Counted from the stretch's first letter, positions 14,587 to 25,494 are shown. The stretch is DNA of 64,000 nt from Oscillospiraceae bacterium (GCA_021199795.1 JAJQHJ010000019.1:1-64000); one strand, 5' to 3'. Program-made: numbers and translations. The notes: generated by a model from the letters alone, not told the origin.

Positions 14587-16257
14587 ATGAAAACGGATAT
14601 TGAAATCGCTCAGGAATCTCAGATGCTTCCTATAACGAAAGTAGCCGAAATCGCTGGAATCGACGAGGATTCGATAGAGCAGTATGGAAAGTACAAGGCT
14701 AAAGTCGATCCCAAAATCATCAACGATGATTCAAGAAAGAACGGCAAACTCATACTGGTAACAGCAATCACCCCAACTCCTGCCGGAGAGGGTAAGACAA
14801 CCACAACAATCGGTCTTGCAGACGGTCTCAGGAAAATAGGGAAGAACTCTGTAGTTGCTCTCCGTGAACCATCCTTAGGACCTGTATTTGGAATCAAAGG
14901 CGGTGCAGCTGGCGGCGGATATGCTCAGGTTGTGCCGATGGAAGACATTAACCTCCACTTCACGGGAGACTTCCACGCAATAGGAGCTGCAAACAATCTT
15001 CTTGCGGCTATGATTGACAATCACATCCAACAGGGAAATGCTCTCGGCATAGATCCAAGAAGAATCACCTGGAAAAGATGCGTCGACATGAACGACCGTC
15101 AGCTCAGATTTATTGTTGACGGCTTAGGTGGAAAGCCTAATGGCACACCTCGTGAAGACGGCTTCGATATAACTGTTGCAAGTGAAATAATGGCTGTTTT
15201 CTGCCTTGCAGATTCAATCGATGATCTGAAAGACAGACTTGGCAGGATAATAATCGGCTACACCTACTCAGGCGAGCCTGTAACCGCTTCCCAGCTCAAA
15301 GCAGTCGGCGCAATGGCGGCTCTTCTCAAAGACGCATTGAAGCCGAATCTCGTACAAACTCTTGAACACACTCCTGCACTTGTCCATGGTGGACCTTTTG
15401 CAAATATCGCTCATGGCTGTAACTCAGTTCTTGCCACAAAGCTTGCAATGAAGCTCGGCGATTATGCCGTAACAGAAGCCGGATTCGGTGCAGATTTAGG
15501 AGCTGAAAAGTTCCTTGACATCAAGTGCCGTATGGCGGGTCTTACTCCGTCCGCAGTCGTAATTGTTGCAACAGTAAGGGCTTTGAAGATGCATGGTGGT
15601 CTTGCAAAAACAGAACTCGGCAAGGAAGATTTAGACGCCTTGAAGAAAGGTCTCCCGAACCTCTTGAAGCATGTTTCCAATATCAAAAACGTCTATGGTC
15701 TTCCGTCTGTGGTCGCTGTCAACAGATTCCCGACAGACACCGACGCAGAAGTAAATCTTGTTATTGAAGAATGTCGCAAGCTTGGAGTAAACACCGTTTT
15801 ATCCGATGTCTGGGCAAAAGGCGGCGAGGGCGGAATAGAACTTGCAAACGAAGTTGTCAGACTTTGCGAGGAAGAAACTCCGAACTTTACCTACAGCTAT
15901 TCTGATGACATGAGTCTTGAGGAAAAGATTAACGCTGTCGTAACCAAAGTATATGGTGGAAACGAAGTAACCTACTTGCCAGCGGCTAAGAAAGAGCTTA
16001 TTAGACTCACCGAGCTTGGATTCAGTAGTCTTCCGGTTTGCATCGCAAAGACTCAGTATTCATTCTCAGACGATCCAACCAAGCTAGGTGCACCTGAAGA
16101 CTTCACAGTCACGGTCAAGAACGTAAAAGTTTCAGCCGGCGCAGGCTTCGTTGTTGTCCTGACTGGGGATATAATGACCATGCCTGGTCTTCCGAAATCT
16201 CCGGCGGCTGAAAGAATTGACGTCAGCTCAGACGGAGTAATAACAGGACTGTTCTGA
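14587..16257 (+). CDS. fhs: Formate-tetrahydrofolate ligase
   Basis: A 556-residue ATP-dependent enzyme making 10-formyl-THF from formate, the entry to the methyl branch of one-carbon metabolism. The P-loop [14 protein letters not shown] (about residues 63-76) and [11 protein letters not shown] are visible, and the length matches the family. The ATG at 14587 with AGAGGTG before it is the start; upstream in-frame codons run through the end of glyA. It is in an operon with glyA. A lone fhs does not prove acetogenesis; it is common in purine synthesis of clostridia. Confidence 0.97.
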   Translation: MKTDIEIAQESQMLPITKVAEIAGIDEDSIEQYGKYKAKVDPKIINDDSRKNGKLILVTAITPTPAGEGKTTTTIGLADGLRKIGKNSVVALREPSLGPVFGIKGGAAGGGYAQVVPMEDINLHFTGDFHAIGAANNLLAAMIDNHIQQGNALGIDPRRITWKRCVDMNDRQLRFIVDGLGGKPNGTPREDGFDITVASEIMAVFCLADSIDDLKDRLGRIIIGYTYSGEPVTASQLKAVGAMAALLKDALKPNLVQTLEHTPALVHGGPFANIAHGCNSVLATKLAMKLGDYAVTEAGFGADLGAEKFLDIKCRMAGLTPSAVVIVATVRALKMHGGLAKTELGKEDLDALKKGLPNLLKHVSNIKNVYGLPSVVAVNRFPTDTDAEVNLVIEECRKLGVNTVLSDVWAKGGEGGIELANEVVRLCEEETPNFTYSYSDDMSLEEKINAVVTKVYGGNEVTYLPAAKKELIRLTELGFSSLPVCIAKTQYSFSDDPTKLGAPEDFTVTVKNVKVSAGAGFVVVLTGDIMTMPGLPKSPAAERIDVSSDGVITGLF

Positions 16258-16268
16258 GAAATAATAAG

Positions 16269-16296
16269 AACCGGCAGTAATAAGCTGCCGGTTTTT
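16269..16296 (+). terminator. Terminator of glyA-fhs
   Basis: AACCGGCAG (16269-16277) and CTGCCGGTT (16285-16293) form a perfect stem followed by TTTT. Confidence 0.9.
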
Positions 16297-16304
16297 CTTG
16301 CAAT

Positions 16305-16338
16305 GAAAAAGTCGCCGCAGTATTTCTACCGCGACGAC
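16305..16338 (-). terminator. Terminator of tRNA-Pro
   Basis: On the minus strand GTCGTCGC pairs with GCGGCGAC (one G-U), followed by TTTTT, directly after the tRNA. Confidence 0.75.
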
Positions 16339-16340
16339 GG

Positions 16341-16417
16341 TGGTCGGGATGACAGGACTCGAACCTGCGGCATCCTGCTCCCAAAGCAGGCGCTCTACCA
16401 AACTGAGCCACATCCCG
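16341..16417 (-). tRNA. tRNA-Pro (anticodon UGG)
   Basis: 77 nt with encoded CCA. Acceptor CGGGATG / CATCCCG with discriminator A; D-arm GCTC-AGTTTGGTA-GAGC; anticodon arm CCTGC-TTTGGGA-GCAGG with TGG as anticodon; T-arm GCAGG-TTCGAGT-CCTGT. All four arms pair well. Its own consensus promoter lies upstream. Confidence 0.97.
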
Positions 16418-16435
16418 GTCAAATTGACACAATGT

Positions 16436-16464
16436 ATTATAACCGCATTTTTCGATTCTGTCAA
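16436..16464 (-). promoter_or_regulatory. Promoter of tRNA-Pro
   Basis: On the minus strand TTGACA (16459-16464), 17 bp, TATAAT (16436-16441): perfect consensus. Confidence 0.9.
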
Positions 16465-16554
16465 TAGCTTTTTTTGAAATCTTGAGCAGAAAACAAATCT
16501 GGTAGTCATTTTTATAAGACATGGAGATAATTTTTTCTGTTGTTCAAAAAAGTA

Positions 16555-16583
16555 TTGACAGGTGATTGTGCAAATGGTATAAT
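16555..16583 (+). promoter_or_regulatory. Promoter of the anchored acidic protein
   Basis: TTGACA (16555-16560), 17 bp, TATAAT (16578-16583): perfect consensus, suggesting high expression. Confidence 0.9.
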
Positions 16584-16624
16584 GAGCATGGTTAAAAACC
16601 ATATTATATTAGGAGGAAAATAAC

Positions 16625-17314
16625 ATGAAGAAAATTTTGGCAATTGTCATGGCAGTCGCAATGGTTATGGCTCTCTCTGTAACCGCTTTTGCAGCTACCT
16701 ACGATGTTGAGCTTTCTCTTGACAACCTCGGTTACTATGGAGCTACTGAAAGCACCAACGTAACTGTTGTCGACGGCGGACTCAACTCCAGCGAAGAAGC
16801 TCTCAGCGTTTTGCTTCCTGTAGAAGTTGCTTATGGTGAGACAGTCACTGTTACCATTAAGGGATCTTCTGATGGTGCATTCAGAGTTTGGCTTTTGAAC
16901 GGCGCAAACACTGACTCTGCTATCTGGAACTCTGTTGATGCAGAGAACTTCAGCGGCGGCGATTTCGAGTTTACCATCAGCCTCGAAATGAACGACAATG
17001 ACGGTCACGGCGACACTGTTGCTAACGCACTTATGTTCAAGGGTATCTCTTATGGTACAAACCTTGACAACTTCACCATCACTTCCGTAACTCTCGTTAC
17101 TGATGGCGATGAGGTTGCTGCTGAGACCACTGATGATGCAGATGCTACCGAAGAGACTTCTGACGAGTCTTCTGAGGAAGTTGCTGACACTTCCAGCACT
17201 GAGACTTCTTCCACCGAGACCACTACCTCTACCAATGCTGACACCGGCGTTGTATTGGCTCTTCTCCCGATGGCTGTAGCTGCTGCTGCTGTTGTAGTTT
17301 CCAAGAGAAAGTAA
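16625..17314 (+). CDS. Secreted acidic protein with C-terminal membrane or wall anchor
   Basis: A 229-residue exported protein. A signal peptide (KKILAIVMAVAMVMALSV, cleavage likely after AFA at about 23-25) precedes a beta-rich domain of about 140 residues. Then come a Thr/Ser/Glu-rich stalk (about 160-200) and a C-terminal anchor: TNADTG, a hydrophobic stretch and terminal SKRK. This resembles a sortase signal with a degenerate NPxTG-like motif but could equally be a plain membrane anchor. Perfect promoter and AGGAGG suggest abundance. The domain is not recognised; a carbohydrate-binding or surface role is only a guess. Confidence 0.85.
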   Translation: MKKILAIVMAVAMVMALSVTAFAATYDVELSLDNLGYYGATESTNVTVVDGGLNSSEEALSVLLPVEVAYGETVTVTIKGSSDGAFRVWLLNGANTDSAIWNSVDAENFSGGDFEFTISLEMNDNDGHGDTVANALMFKGISYGTNLDNFTITSVTLVTDGDEVAAETTDDADATEETSDESSEEVADTSSTETSSTETTTSTNADTGVVLALLPMAVAAAAVVVSKRK

Positions 17315-17346
17315 TCTTCTGAAAACTATCGAAGACAACTAAAAGT

Positions 17347-17375
17347 AATGCCTCCATTCCGGAGGCATTCTTTTT
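17347..17375 (+). terminator. Terminator of the anchored acidic protein gene
   Basis: AATGCCTCC (17347-17355) and GGAGGCATT (17361-17369) form a perfect 9-bp stem followed by CTTTTT. Confidence 0.9.
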
Positions 17376-17399
17376 ATGCTTATATTTAGAGCAGGGAAG

Positions 17400-19067
17400 T
17401 CATCCCCAAAGGGTGTTGAGATACTCAACTCTGTTTCTTGTCCATCTGATTGTCGCAAGAGCACTTGAAGTTCTGCTCTTTCCGTCCTTATCTAAATCAT
17501 CTGAATAGGTATTGACTGTGTCGGTGACCTCATCAATAGCTTCAAGAATGTAAGAGTATCTTTCCTGCCACTTCTCACTCACAAGCTCCTGGAACCAGTC
17601 AGCGGAGTAAAGGAGTATGAGCCATGGATTTGAGCGATCGCCCCAATTGTCTACGAAATAGTCGTCCTTGAACTTTGCTGCATAAAGCCCACCATCAGCA
17701 TCTGAACTGTAGTCTCCATATGCCCAGCTGAAATCCCAGGGCGCAACGCAGGTGAGAACAGGATAGATTGAGGTTTCGCTGAAATCAACAGCAAAGAAGA
17801 AGCTTCCTCCGCCAACATCCTGATCGTTTACAATCTCATAAGTGATGTACATGTCTACAAACGACTCAATATCCATGACCTGAGAAATGCAATCATACGC
17901 AGACTCGAACTCATCCTGAGCCAATGTCAGTGTGAAATCGTTATCTACTCTGTCAACTCTGTAATACTCGCCATATTTGATTGCCCGCATCGCAACCTCA
18001 TAGCAGACTTCAAAATATCTCTCGATAAAGTCAAGCTGCTCCTCCGAGTACAAATCATTTCTCACCGTATAGTAGTACTTGACAGGAACACGTGAGGTGC
18101 CGTAAACATCGGTTATAGACTCGTTATTGTAATTGAGCATGAATCTCCACGTTTCGCCGCTGGAGTAGTTATCAAGTTCAACCAGGTAACCAATATCTGT
18201 TCCGGTGTAACCATCCTCAGCTTCGGTGATTGCAACTCTGTTTTCGTTTTCCTGAGTCTGCTCGCAAAGAAGATATATCCCCATATATTCTTCATTGACA
18301 TACACCTGGACAAATGTAGAATCCGAAACATAATACATTCCGGCATTTATAGCCGCCGCAAGAGTAAATGCCAGATGATCTCTGACGCCGTAGTTATACG
18401 TTTTAAGAAGAACCCAAGACTTGCATTTTGCACCGTCATTAAGTCCAAGAACCGATTGCTTCTTTGTGAACTTTATTCGGTACGGCGCGCCGTTGGCTCT
18501 TAGCTGGTCTACGTCGCCATAGTATGCACTTGCATTGCCTCTGACTCTTATCTGAGCCTCAGTTGCGTCCATGACATACTCAGCATCGCAGTTCATAATC
18601 TCCACAATACAGTTCACATACTCGGTACGCGAAAGAACTTCTTGCTCATCTTCGGTTGAAACAGAAATAATAGGAAGCTCACATTCTTCACATATCTTAG
18701 AATAGAAGCTTTGACGTTCGCTTCTCGAAAGTCCGTACATTTCGTATAAATCATCAGGAGTCAGACTGTCATAAGTAAAATCCTCAGTATAGTCATCCAC
18801 AATCAAACCGGAATCATCAGTTACGCCTTCTTCTGTGGTTGATGTTACTTCGGTAACAGGCTCGGTAGCAGTTGTAGAAGAAGATTGCGTAACTATGTTT
18901 GATGGAACATTATCTGAGACGGTTGTCGTTTCTTCTTCGGATGATGAAGCTGTTGTGGTTGTACTTTCGCTTATATCAGATATTTCGGTTCGAGTACAAG
19001 CGGTCATGCTGCTCGTAAGAACTGATACAGCACATACCGCAGCCATAATTCTTCTTTTGTCATTCAT
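17400..19067 (-). CDS. CotH kinase family lipoprotein
   Basis: A 555-residue protein with an N-terminal signal and a lipobox-like TSSMTAC (Cys about 24), a Thr/Ser/Glu-rich linker (about 30-90) and a CotH-type atypical kinase domain. Its marks are IRVRGNASAYY, YRIKFTKKQSVLGL, NDQDVGGGSFFF and the metal-binding DFSWAYGD. CotH kinases phosphorylate spore coat proteins in Bacillus, but related domains occur in secreted, often fibre-associated proteins of ruminococci. The lipoprotein signal places this one outside the cell. Promoter at 19122-19150; the gene is monocistronic. Confidence 0.88.
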   Translation of the reverse strand: MNDKRRIMAAVCAVSVLTSSMTACTRTEISDISESTTTTASSSEEETTTVSDNVPSNIVTQSSSTTATEPVTEVTSTTEEGVTDDSGLIVDDYTEDFTYDSLTPDDLYEMYGLSRSERQSFYSKICEECELPIISVSTEDEQEVLSRTEYVNCIVEIMNCDAEYVMDATEAQIRVRGNASAYYGDVDQLRANGAPYRIKFTKKQSVLGLNDGAKCKSWVLLKTYNYGVRDHLAFTLAAAINAGMYYVSDSTFVQVYVNEEYMGIYLLCEQTQENENRVAITEAEDGYTGTDIGYLVELDNYSSGETWRFMLNYNNESITDVYGTSRVPVKYYYTVRNDLYSEEQLDFIERYFEVCYEVAMRAIKYGEYYRVDRVDNDFTLTLAQDEFESAYDCISQVMDIESFVDMYITYEIVNDQDVGGGSFFFAVDFSETSIYPVLTCVAPWDFSWAYGDYSSDADGGLYAAKFKDDYFVDNWGDRSNPWLILLYSADWFQELVSEKWQERYSYILEAIDEVTDTVNTYSDDLDKDGKSRTSSALATIRWTRNRVEYLNTLWG

Positions 19068-19121
19068 TTTAATACTTCCTTGTAATAAAATCGGACAAGC
19101 CGATAATCTCTTTTCGTCCTC

Positions 19122-19150
19122 ATTTTACCATACAGCGATACACATTTCAA
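19122..19150 (-). promoter_or_regulatory. Promoter of the CotH lipoprotein
   Basis: On the minus strand TTGAAA (19145-19150), 17 bp, TAAAAT (19122-19127). Confidence 0.65.
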
Positions 19151-19209
19151 GATACAATACGGTTACAAAATCATTAAGATTTGTCGGATGCGTGAACTGC
19201 ACAAAACAG

Positions 19210-19238
19210 TTGACAAGAACCTGAGAATCGAGTAAAAT
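19210..19238 (+). promoter_or_regulatory. Promoter of the pseudouridine synthase gene
   Basis: TTGACA (19210-19215), 17 bp, TAAAAT (19233-19238). Confidence 0.75.
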
Positions 19239-19267
19239 ATTCATTAGAGAAGATTTCGAGGTATGAT

Positions 19268-20227
19268 ATGAAAAGCTACAAGATCAATCGCAATGATGCC
19301 GGTCAGCGGGTGGACAAGTTTATCAGTAAAGCCGTTCCAAAGCTCCCTCAGTCGCTTATGTATAAATATATCCGCATCAAAAGGATAAAGCTGAATCACT
19401 CAAGATGCGAAATATCTACAAGGCTCAAAGAGGGAGATATCTTAGAACTCTATATAAACGATGAATTCTTTGAGGCTCCATCTGAAAATGATTTTCTTCT
19501 GGTAAGCAGTAAAATTGAAATAGTCTATGAGGACGAAAATTTGATTATTGTAGATAAGCCCTGCGGTCTTGTGGTTCACGAGGATGACGAGAATACTATC
19601 GACACCCTCATAAATCGCATAAAAAAATATCTCTATGAAAAAGGGGAGTATAATCCCGATGAGGAAGCGAGCTTTGCACCGTCACTCTGCAATCGCCTTG
19701 ACAGGAATACCGAGGGACTGGTTATCTGTGCAAAGAACGCCGAAAGCCTCAGAATCCTGAATCTAGTCGTCAAAGAGAGACGAATAAGAAAAAAGTATCT
19801 CTGTGCCGTGGTGGGAGAGCCAATTCCACATGAAGCCGTGATAAAAGCATACCTGATCAAGAACGAAGCAGAGAATACAGTGAAAATTCACGATAAACCT
19901 GTTTCTGGTTCAAAAGAGATTATAACTGGATATAAAGTGCTATCGACAAATAACGATTTGTCTCTCTGTGAGATAGACCTGATCACCGGCAGGACACATC
20001 AGATAAGGGCTCACATGGCTCATATCGGGCATCCGGTATTAGGTGACGGGAAGTATGGTTTTGGCGAAATCAACAGGAAATACTCGGTCAGAACTCAGGC
20101 ACTGCAAGCCCACAGTCTGAAGTTCGAGCTCGGAGATATCAGTGGAAGCCTTGCTTATCTTGACGGCAGGGAATTCACAGCAAAACTGGCATGGTTTCAG
20201 GACAAATTCTTTCCTGACTATAAATAA
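19268..20227 (+). CDS. RluA-family rRNA pseudouridine synthase
   Basis: A 319-residue enzyme that isomerises uridines in rRNA or tRNA. It has an N-terminal S4 RNA-binding domain (about 12-75) and the RluA catalytic core, with VVHEDD, the catalytic-Asp motif NRLDRNTEGLVI and the late GRTHQIRAHMAHIGHPVLGD. The length and domain order resemble RluC/RluD. Clostridia carry several paralogues, so the exact target uridine cannot be assigned. A TSCPD protein gene follows 37 bp later in the same direction. Confidence 0.93.
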   Translation: MKSYKINRNDAGQRVDKFISKAVPKLPQSLMYKYIRIKRIKLNHSRCEISTRLKEGDILELYINDEFFEAPSENDFLLVSSKIEIVYEDENLIIVDKPCGLVVHEDDENTIDTLINRIKKYLYEKGEYNPDEEASFAPSLCNRLDRNTEGLVICAKNAESLRILNLVVKERRIRKKYLCAVVGEPIPHEAVIKAYLIKNEAENTVKIHDKPVSGSKEIITGYKVLSTNNDLSLCEIDLITGRTHQIRAHMAHIGHPVLGDGKYGFGEINRKYSVRTQALQAHSLKFELGDISGSLAYLDGREFTAKLAWFQDKFFPDYK

Positions 20228-20264
20228 AGAATTACAATTTGTATAAAAATAAGGAGTAACAAAA

Positions 20265-20507
20265 ATGACCTATACCTATCAAACAAAAGGCACCTGCTCA
20301 AGGCAGATCAATTTTGAAGTTGAGAATGGAATAATCGGCGACGTTTCATTCGTCGGCGGCTGCAATGGCAATCTCAAGGGTATATCGAGCCTTGTCAAGG
20401 GAATGAAAGTCGAAGATGCGATTGCAAAGCTTGATGGAATCAAGTGCGGAGCGAAGAACACATCCTGCCCCGACCAGTTCGCTCAGGCTCTTAAATCCAC
20501 CTTGTAA
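20265..20507 (+). CDS. TSCPD domain protein (TIGR03905 family)
   Basis: An 80-residue protein carrying the TSCPD signature (KNTSCPDQFA, residues 66-75) and conserved Cys residues in KGTCSRQI, GGCNGNL and IKCGAK. TSCPD domains occur at the C-terminus of some ribonucleotide reductases, where they bind zinc; the stand-alone form is of unknown function and found mostly in clostridia. AAGGAG precedes the ATG. It probably shares the transcript of the pseudouridine synthase and ends at the terminator at 20525. Confidence 0.92.
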   Translation: MTYTYQTKGTCSRQINFEVENGIIGDVSFVGGCNGNLKGISSLVKGMKVEDAIAKLDGIKCGAKNTSCPDQFAQALKSTL

Positions 20508-20524
20508 TTTCACTTGGAACCTAA

Positions 20525-20577
20525 CATGAAAAATCAGGAAATGCAACTCAGGCAGCTCCTGATTTTTCATGTTTTCT
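20525..20577. terminator. Strong terminator after the TSCPD gene
   Basis: CATGAAAAATCAGGA (20525-20539) and its exact complement (20557-20571), then TTTTCT. A 15-bp perfect stem. Confidence 0.85.
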
Positions 20578-20588
20578 CTGAGTTACTG

Positions 20589-20617
20589 TTGACATCTGAG
20601 CGGCAGTGTGATATTAT
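20589..20617 (+). promoter_or_regulatory. Promoter of uvrBA
   Basis: TTGACA (20589-20594), 17 bp, TATTAT (20612-20617). Right after it AACAAACGTT (20621-20630) keeps the AAC-N4-GTT core of a Gram-positive LexA box but lacks the outer CG pairs, so SOS control is possible, not shown. Confidence 0.65.
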
Positions 20618-20654
20618 AATAACAAACGTTTCTATTTCGGAGGCTGTCAACTGT

Positions 20655-22613
20655 ATGGATAAATTTGTGATTAAAAGTAAATACCAACCTACCGGTGATC
20701 AGCCTCAAGCTATACAAAAGCTTTCAGATGGGATCAACAGCGGTATGAAAAAGCAGACGCTCCTTGGTGTCACAGGCTCAGGAAAGACATTTACAATGGC
20801 TAATGTTATAGCCAATGTCAATCGTCCTACCCTCGTTCTGGAACCCAATAAAACTCTTGCCGCACAGATTTGCTCTGAGCTACGTGAGTTTTTCCCTGAT
20901 AGTGCAGTGGAGTTCTTCGTTTCATATTACGACTATTATCAGCCGGAGGCTTATATTCCGGCAACTGATGTGTATATAGAGAAAGACTCTGATGTAAACG
21001 ATGAAATCGACAGACTCAGGCATTCTGCAACTGCTGCCTTGACTGAAAGGCGTGACGTCGTTATCGTTGCCAGTGTTTCCTGCATATACTCTTTGGGTGA
21101 TCCGGAAGAGTACAAGAGCCTGATTGTCTCTGTCAGAAAAGGCATGACAAAATCACGCGACGATCTGATTCGTGAGCTTGTTTCTATCCAGTATGAGAGG
21201 AACGATATTGACTTCCAGAGAAACCGTTTCAGAGTAAGGGGAGACACTGTGGATGTATTCCCGACCAGCTACAATGAAACCGCAATCAGGATTGAGTTCT
21301 TTGGCGATGAGGTCGACAGAATCACAGAAGTCAATGTCGTCACAGGTGAGGCAGTCAGGACTCTTCTACATGTTGCTATCTTTCCTGCGTCCCACTATAT
21401 TACTGGCAAAGAAAGGCTCAACGCTGCTATTCACGACATCGAAGACGAAATGCATGAACGAGTCAGGTTCTTCAAAGAGCAGGACAAACTTATAGAAGCT
21501 CAGAGAATCGAGCAGCGTGTCAATTATGACATGGAAATGCTTCAGGAGGTTGGCTTCTGCAGTGGAATTGAAAACTATTCAAGAGTTCTTGCAAGGCGTG
21601 AACCTGGTGCCGTTCCTTTCACACTGCTTGACTTCTTCCCGGATGATTTTCTTTTAATTGTAGACGAGTCCCATGTCGCACTTCCACAGGTAAGAGGAAT
21701 GTTTGCAGGCGACAGAGCGAGAAAGCAAACTCTCGTAGATTACGGATTCAGACTTCCGTCTGCTCTTGACAATCGACCCTTAACATTTGATGAGTTTTAC
21801 TCAAGATGCGATCAGGCAGTTTTTGTCTCAGCAACTCCCGGAGCGTTTGAGCTATCTGAATCCGAGCAGGTTGTCGAGCAGATTATCCGCCCGACGGGAC
21901 TTCTTGATCCAATTATTGAGGTCAAGCCTACAGCTGGTCAGATTGATGACCTGGTTCTTGAAATCAACGAACGTGCAGAGAGGAAAGAACGTGTCCTGGT
22001 CACAACTCTTACCGTCAAGATGGCTGAAGATTTAACAGGATATCTCCAGAAGCTCGGAATCAGGGTCAGATATATGCATCATTCAATCGACACTATTGAG
22101 AGAATGGAAATTATAAGGGATCTGAGACTTGGCGAATTCGACGTTTTGGTTGGAATAAACCTGCTCCGCGAGGGTCTTGATTTGCCGGAGGTTTCTCTGG
22201 TAGCTATCCTGGATGCAGATAAAGAGGGCTTCTTAAGAAGTGAACGCTCCCTTATTCAGACAATAGGCAGAGCTGCCAGAAATGCCAGCGGTAAAGTCAT
22301 TATGTATGCAGATAGCGTCACCGATTCGATGGAAAAGGCTATTACTGAAACCGAAAGACGCCGTGCCATCCAGGAAGAATACAACATCCAACATGGTATA
22401 ACGCCAAAGACCATTGTAAAAGACGTCCACGACGTTATCGAAATATCCTCAAAGAAAGACGTCAACAAGAAAGCTGTCCACTATACAAAGAAAGAACGCA
22501 TGGAGCTCATTGATAAGCTTTCAAAACAGATGCGAGAAGCCGCAAGACAGCTGAACTTCGAGCAGGCAGCATACCTCAGAGACAAGATAGCTGAGCTGAG
22601 AAAGGAAGGATGA
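20655..22613 (+). CDS. uvrB: Excinuclease ABC subunit B
   Basis: A 652-residue DNA damage-verifying helicase-like subunit of nucleotide excision repair. Walker [13 protein letters not shown], the beta-hairpin [12 protein letters not shown], the DESH box ([10 protein letters not shown]), RVDVFP-type domain 2 and the C-terminal UVR domain ([20 protein letters not shown]) that binds UvrC are all visible. The start is ATG 20655 ([10 protein letters not shown]) after CGGAGG; longer readings run into the terminator of the previous gene. It is followed 4 bp later by uvrA. Confidence 0.97.
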   Translation: MDKFVIKSKYQPTGDQPQAIQKLSDGINSGMKKQTLLGVTGSGKTFTMANVIANVNRPTLVLEPNKTLAAQICSELREFFPDSAVEFFVSYYDYYQPEAYIPATDVYIEKDSDVNDEIDRLRHSATAALTERRDVVIVASVSCIYSLGDPEEYKSLIVSVRKGMTKSRDDLIRELVSIQYERNDIDFQRNRFRVRGDTVDVFPTSYNETAIRIEFFGDEVDRITEVNVVTGEAVRTLLHVAIFPASHYITGKERLNAAIHDIEDEMHERVRFFKEQDKLIEAQRIEQRVNYDMEMLQEVGFCSGIENYSRVLARREPGAVPFTLLDFFPDDFLLIVDESHVALPQVRGMFAGDRARKQTLVDYGFRLPSALDNRPLTFDEFYSRCDQAVFVSATPGAFELSESEQVVEQIIRPTGLLDPIIEVKPTAGQIDDLVLEINERAERKERVLVTTLTVKMAEDLTGYLQKLGIRVRYMHHSIDTIERMEIIRDLRLGEFDVLVGINLLREGLDLPEVSLVAILDADKEGFLRSERSLIQTIGRAARNASGKVIMYADSVTDSMEKAITETERRRAIQEEYNIQHGITPKTIVKDVHDVIEISSKKDVNKKAVHYTKKERMELIDKLSKQMREAARQLNFEQAAYLRDKIAELRKEG

Positions 22614-22617
22614 TTAC

Positions 22618-25464
22618 ATGGGAAATGAAACTACCGGAAATAATCAGATTGTCATAAAAGGGGCGAGGGAGCATAATCTCAAAAACATAGATGTAACTAT
22701 TCCAAGAGATAAATTCGTTGTGTTTACAGGTCTTTCCGGCTCAGGAAAGTCTTCGCTTGCTTTTGACACGATATTTGCCGACGGTCAGAGAAGATATATA
22801 GAAAGCCTTTCATCATATGCGAGAATGTTCTTAGGTCAGATGGACAAGCCTGACGTTGACAGCATTGACGGTCTTTCCCCGGCTATCTCCATAGACCAGA
22901 AAACCACCTCCAACAATCCCCGTTCAACTGTTGGAACAGTCACCGAGATTTATGACTACTTAAGACTTCTTTATGCCAGAATCGGTGTTCCGCATTGTCC
23001 TGTCTGTGGAAGAGAGATAAAAAGGCAGTCTGTAGACCAGATTGTAGATAAGATAATGGAGCTTCCGGAGGGAACCAAGATTCAGCTTCTTGCTCCAATA
23101 GTAAGGGGAAGAAAGGGCGAATATGTCAAGGAACTTGAACAGCTCAAGAAGTCGGGCTATGTCCGAGTAAGAATCGACGGCATTATTTATGACCTTGCCG
23201 AGAAGATTAAGCTTGAAAAGAACAAGAAACACACTATTGAAGTTGTAGTAGATCGCCTTGTAATCAAGCCTGAAATCCGTTCAAGACTTTCAGGTAGTAT
23301 TGAAATTGTCACTTCACTTTCTGGAGGTCTGGCAGTAGTCGACGTTATCGACGGAGAAGAAATGATGTTCTCGCAGAACTATGCCTGTCCGGAGCACGGC
23401 GTGTCTATTGAGGAACTATCACCGAGAATGTTCTCTTTCAATAATCCATATGGCGCATGTCCGGATTGTACAGGTCTCGGAATGTTTTTGCAGGTTGACC
23501 CAAACAAAGTCATTCCAAATGATGAGCTGACAATAAGACAAGGTGGAATAAGAGCCGACGGCTGGAATACCCTCAACGACGACTCATTTACCATGATTTA
23601 CTATAATGCTATAAGCGAGAAATATGGAATATCCCTCGACACACCTATCAAAGATTTGCCTAAGGATGCAATCGATATTTTCCTGTATGGAACCCAAGGG
23701 CAGAAGCTTTCATTCAAACGACCCGACGAATGGGGCGGAGGATATTGGATTCAGCCGTTTGAGGGGGTCATAAACAACCTTGACAGACGTTACCGCTCAT
23801 CTGAAAGCGACGCTACAAAAGCTAAAATCGAAGAATATATGAGCGAGGTAAAATGTAAGACCTGTCACGGTGACAGGCTTAAGAAAGAAGTTCTTGGAGT
23901 AACAGTAGGCGGTCTGAACATAGCCGAACTTTGCAAGCTCTCGATAAGCGATACTATAGATTTCTTCGATAACCTACAGCTCACTGAGCGCGAACTATTG
24001 ATTGCATCCCAGATTCTTAAAGAAATAAAATCCAGATTGGGATTCCTTAAAAATGTCGGTCTTGATTATCTCTCGCTTTCCCGTTCCAGTTCAACGCTTT
24101 CCGGCGGAGAAAGCCAGCGCATAAGGCTTGCTACCCAGATCGGCTCTTCACTTGTCGGCGTACTGTATATCCTTGATGAACCTAGTATAGGTCTTCATCA
24201 GAGAGACAATGCAAAGCTGATAGCTTCTCTAAAGCGTCTCAGGGATTTAGGCAACACTTTGATAGTTGTTGAGCATGACGAAGAAACAATGCTTGCCGCT
24301 GACTATATCGTCGATGTCGGTCCCGGAGCAGGTGTTCACGGTGGTGAAATAGTCTGCACAGGAACGCCTCAGGATATCATGAATTGCGAACGTTCTATAA
24401 CCGGTGCGTACCTTAGTGGAAGAAGAAAGATTCCGGTTCCGTCTGAACGCAGAAAAGGAAATGGTGCAAAGCTCCGGGTAATAGGTGCCGCAGAAAACAA
24501 CCTACAAAAGATTAATGTAGATTTTCCGCTTGGCACATTTACTTGCGTAACCGGTGTATCTGGAAGTGGCAAGAGCTCTCTTGTAAATGAAATTCTCTAT
24601 AAAGAACTCGCAGTCAAGCTTAACAGAGCAAAAATTGTTCCAGGAGCATTCAAAAAAATCGAGGGTCTCGAAAACCTCGATAAAGTAATAAATATTGACC
24701 AGTCTCCAATTGGAAGAACTCCAAGGTCTAATCCTGCTACCTATACGGGCGTATTCAACGACATTCGCGAACTGTTCGCAATGACAAACGACGCCAAAAT
24801 GAGAGGGTATACTCAAGGCAGATTCTCTTTCAATGTGAGAGGCGGTAGATGCGAGGCTTGCGAGGGCGACGGTATCATCAAGATCGAAATGCACTTTCTT
24901 CCTGATGTCTATGTTCCATGCGAAGTCTGCCACGGATCACGATACAACAGGGAAACTCTCGAAGTCAAATACAAAGGGAAGAGTATAGCAGATGTTCTTG
25001 ACATGACCATAGAAGAGGCTTGCTCTTTCTTCGAGAATATGCCGAAAATCTATAGGAAGATTAAGACTCTTCGCGATGTTGGTCTTGGTTATCTTAAGCT
25101 TGGACAGCCATCAACAACTCTTTCCGGTGGTGAGGCTCAGCGCGTCAAGCTTGCAACCGAGCTTTCGAGAAAGGCAACCGGAAGAACTATCTACATTCTG
25201 GATGAACCGACAACAGGACTTCATACCGATGATGTAGCTCGACTTATTGACATGCTGGAACAGCTCTGCGATAACGGAAATACTGTTGTTGTTATTGAAC
25301 ATAATCTGGATGTAATCAAGTGCGCAGACTACATTATTGATCTGGGACCGGAGGGCGGTTCCGGAGGAGGTACAGTAGTAGCAACCGGCACTCCTGAGGA
25401 GGTTGCTGAAAACTCTGCATCATTCACTGGGCAGTATCTCAAAAAAGCTCTCGAATGGAAGTAA
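22618..25464 (+). CDS. uvrA: Excinuclease ABC subunit A
   Basis: A 948-residue damage sensor of nucleotide excision repair with two ABC ATPase halves. First Walker [13 protein letters not shown], signature [12 protein letters not shown]; second Walker [13 protein letters not shown], signature [12 protein letters not shown]. Zinc-finger cysteines are seen in [19 protein letters not shown] and CEACEGDG...CEVCHGSRY. Length is typical. The operon order uvrB-uvrA is usual in Firmicutes. Confidence 0.97.
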   Translation: MGNETTGNNQIVIKGAREHNLKNIDVTIPRDKFVVFTGLSGSGKSSLAFDTIFADGQRRYIESLSSYARMFLGQMDKPDVDSIDGLSPAISIDQKTTSNNPRSTVGTVTEIYDYLRLLYARIGVPHCPVCGREIKRQSVDQIVDKIMELPEGTKIQLLAPIVRGRKGEYVKELEQLKKSGYVRVRIDGIIYDLAEKIKLEKNKKHTIEVVVDRLVIKPEIRSRLSGSIEIVTSLSGGLAVVDVIDGEEMMFSQNYACPEHGVSIEELSPRMFSFNNPYGACPDCTGLGMFLQVDPNKVIPNDELTIRQGGIRADGWNTLNDDSFTMIYYNAISEKYGISLDTPIKDLPKDAIDIFLYGTQGQKLSFKRPDEWGGGYWIQPFEGVINNLDRRYRSSESDATKAKIEEYMSEVKCKTCHGDRLKKEVLGVTVGGLNIAELCKLSISDTIDFFDNLQLTERELLIASQILKEIKSRLGFLKNVGLDYLSLSRSSSTLSGGESQRIRLATQIGSSLVGVLYILDEPSIGLHQRDNAKLIASLKRLRDLGNTLIVVEHDEETMLAADYIVDVGPGAGVHGGEIVCTGTPQDIMNCERSITGAYLSGRRKIPVPSERRKGNGAKLRVIGAAENNLQKINVDFPLGTFTCVTGVSGSGKSSLVNEILYKELAVKLNRAKIVPGAFKKIEGLENLDKVINIDQSPIGRTPRSNPATYTGVFNDIRELFAMTNDAKMRGYTQGRFSFNVRGGRCEACEGDGIIKIEMHFLPDVYVPCEVCHGSRYNRETLEVKYKGKSIADVLDMTIEEACSFFENMPKIYRKIKTLRDVGLGYLKLGQPSTTLSGGEAQRVKLATELSRKATGRTIYILDEPTTGLHTDDVARLIDMLEQLCDNGNTVVVIEHNLDVIKCADYIIDLGPEGGSGGGTVVATGTPEEVAENSASFTGQYLKKALEWK

Positions 25465-25468
25465 AAAT

Positions 25469-25494
25469 AATCCGTCGGTTTTTGCCGACGGATT
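25469..25494. terminator. Bidirectional terminator between uvrA and the phosphatase gene
   Basis: AATCCGTCGG and CCGACGGATT form a perfect 10-bp stem with T-rich sequence on both strands; it serves two convergent genes. Confidence 0.85.

Noticed and set aside
20621..20630. LexA (SOS) box in front of uvrB
   Set aside because: AACAAACGTT keeps only the inner AAC-N4-GTT; the outer CG/CG bases of the Gram-positive consensus are missing, so it is mentioned but not called as a site.
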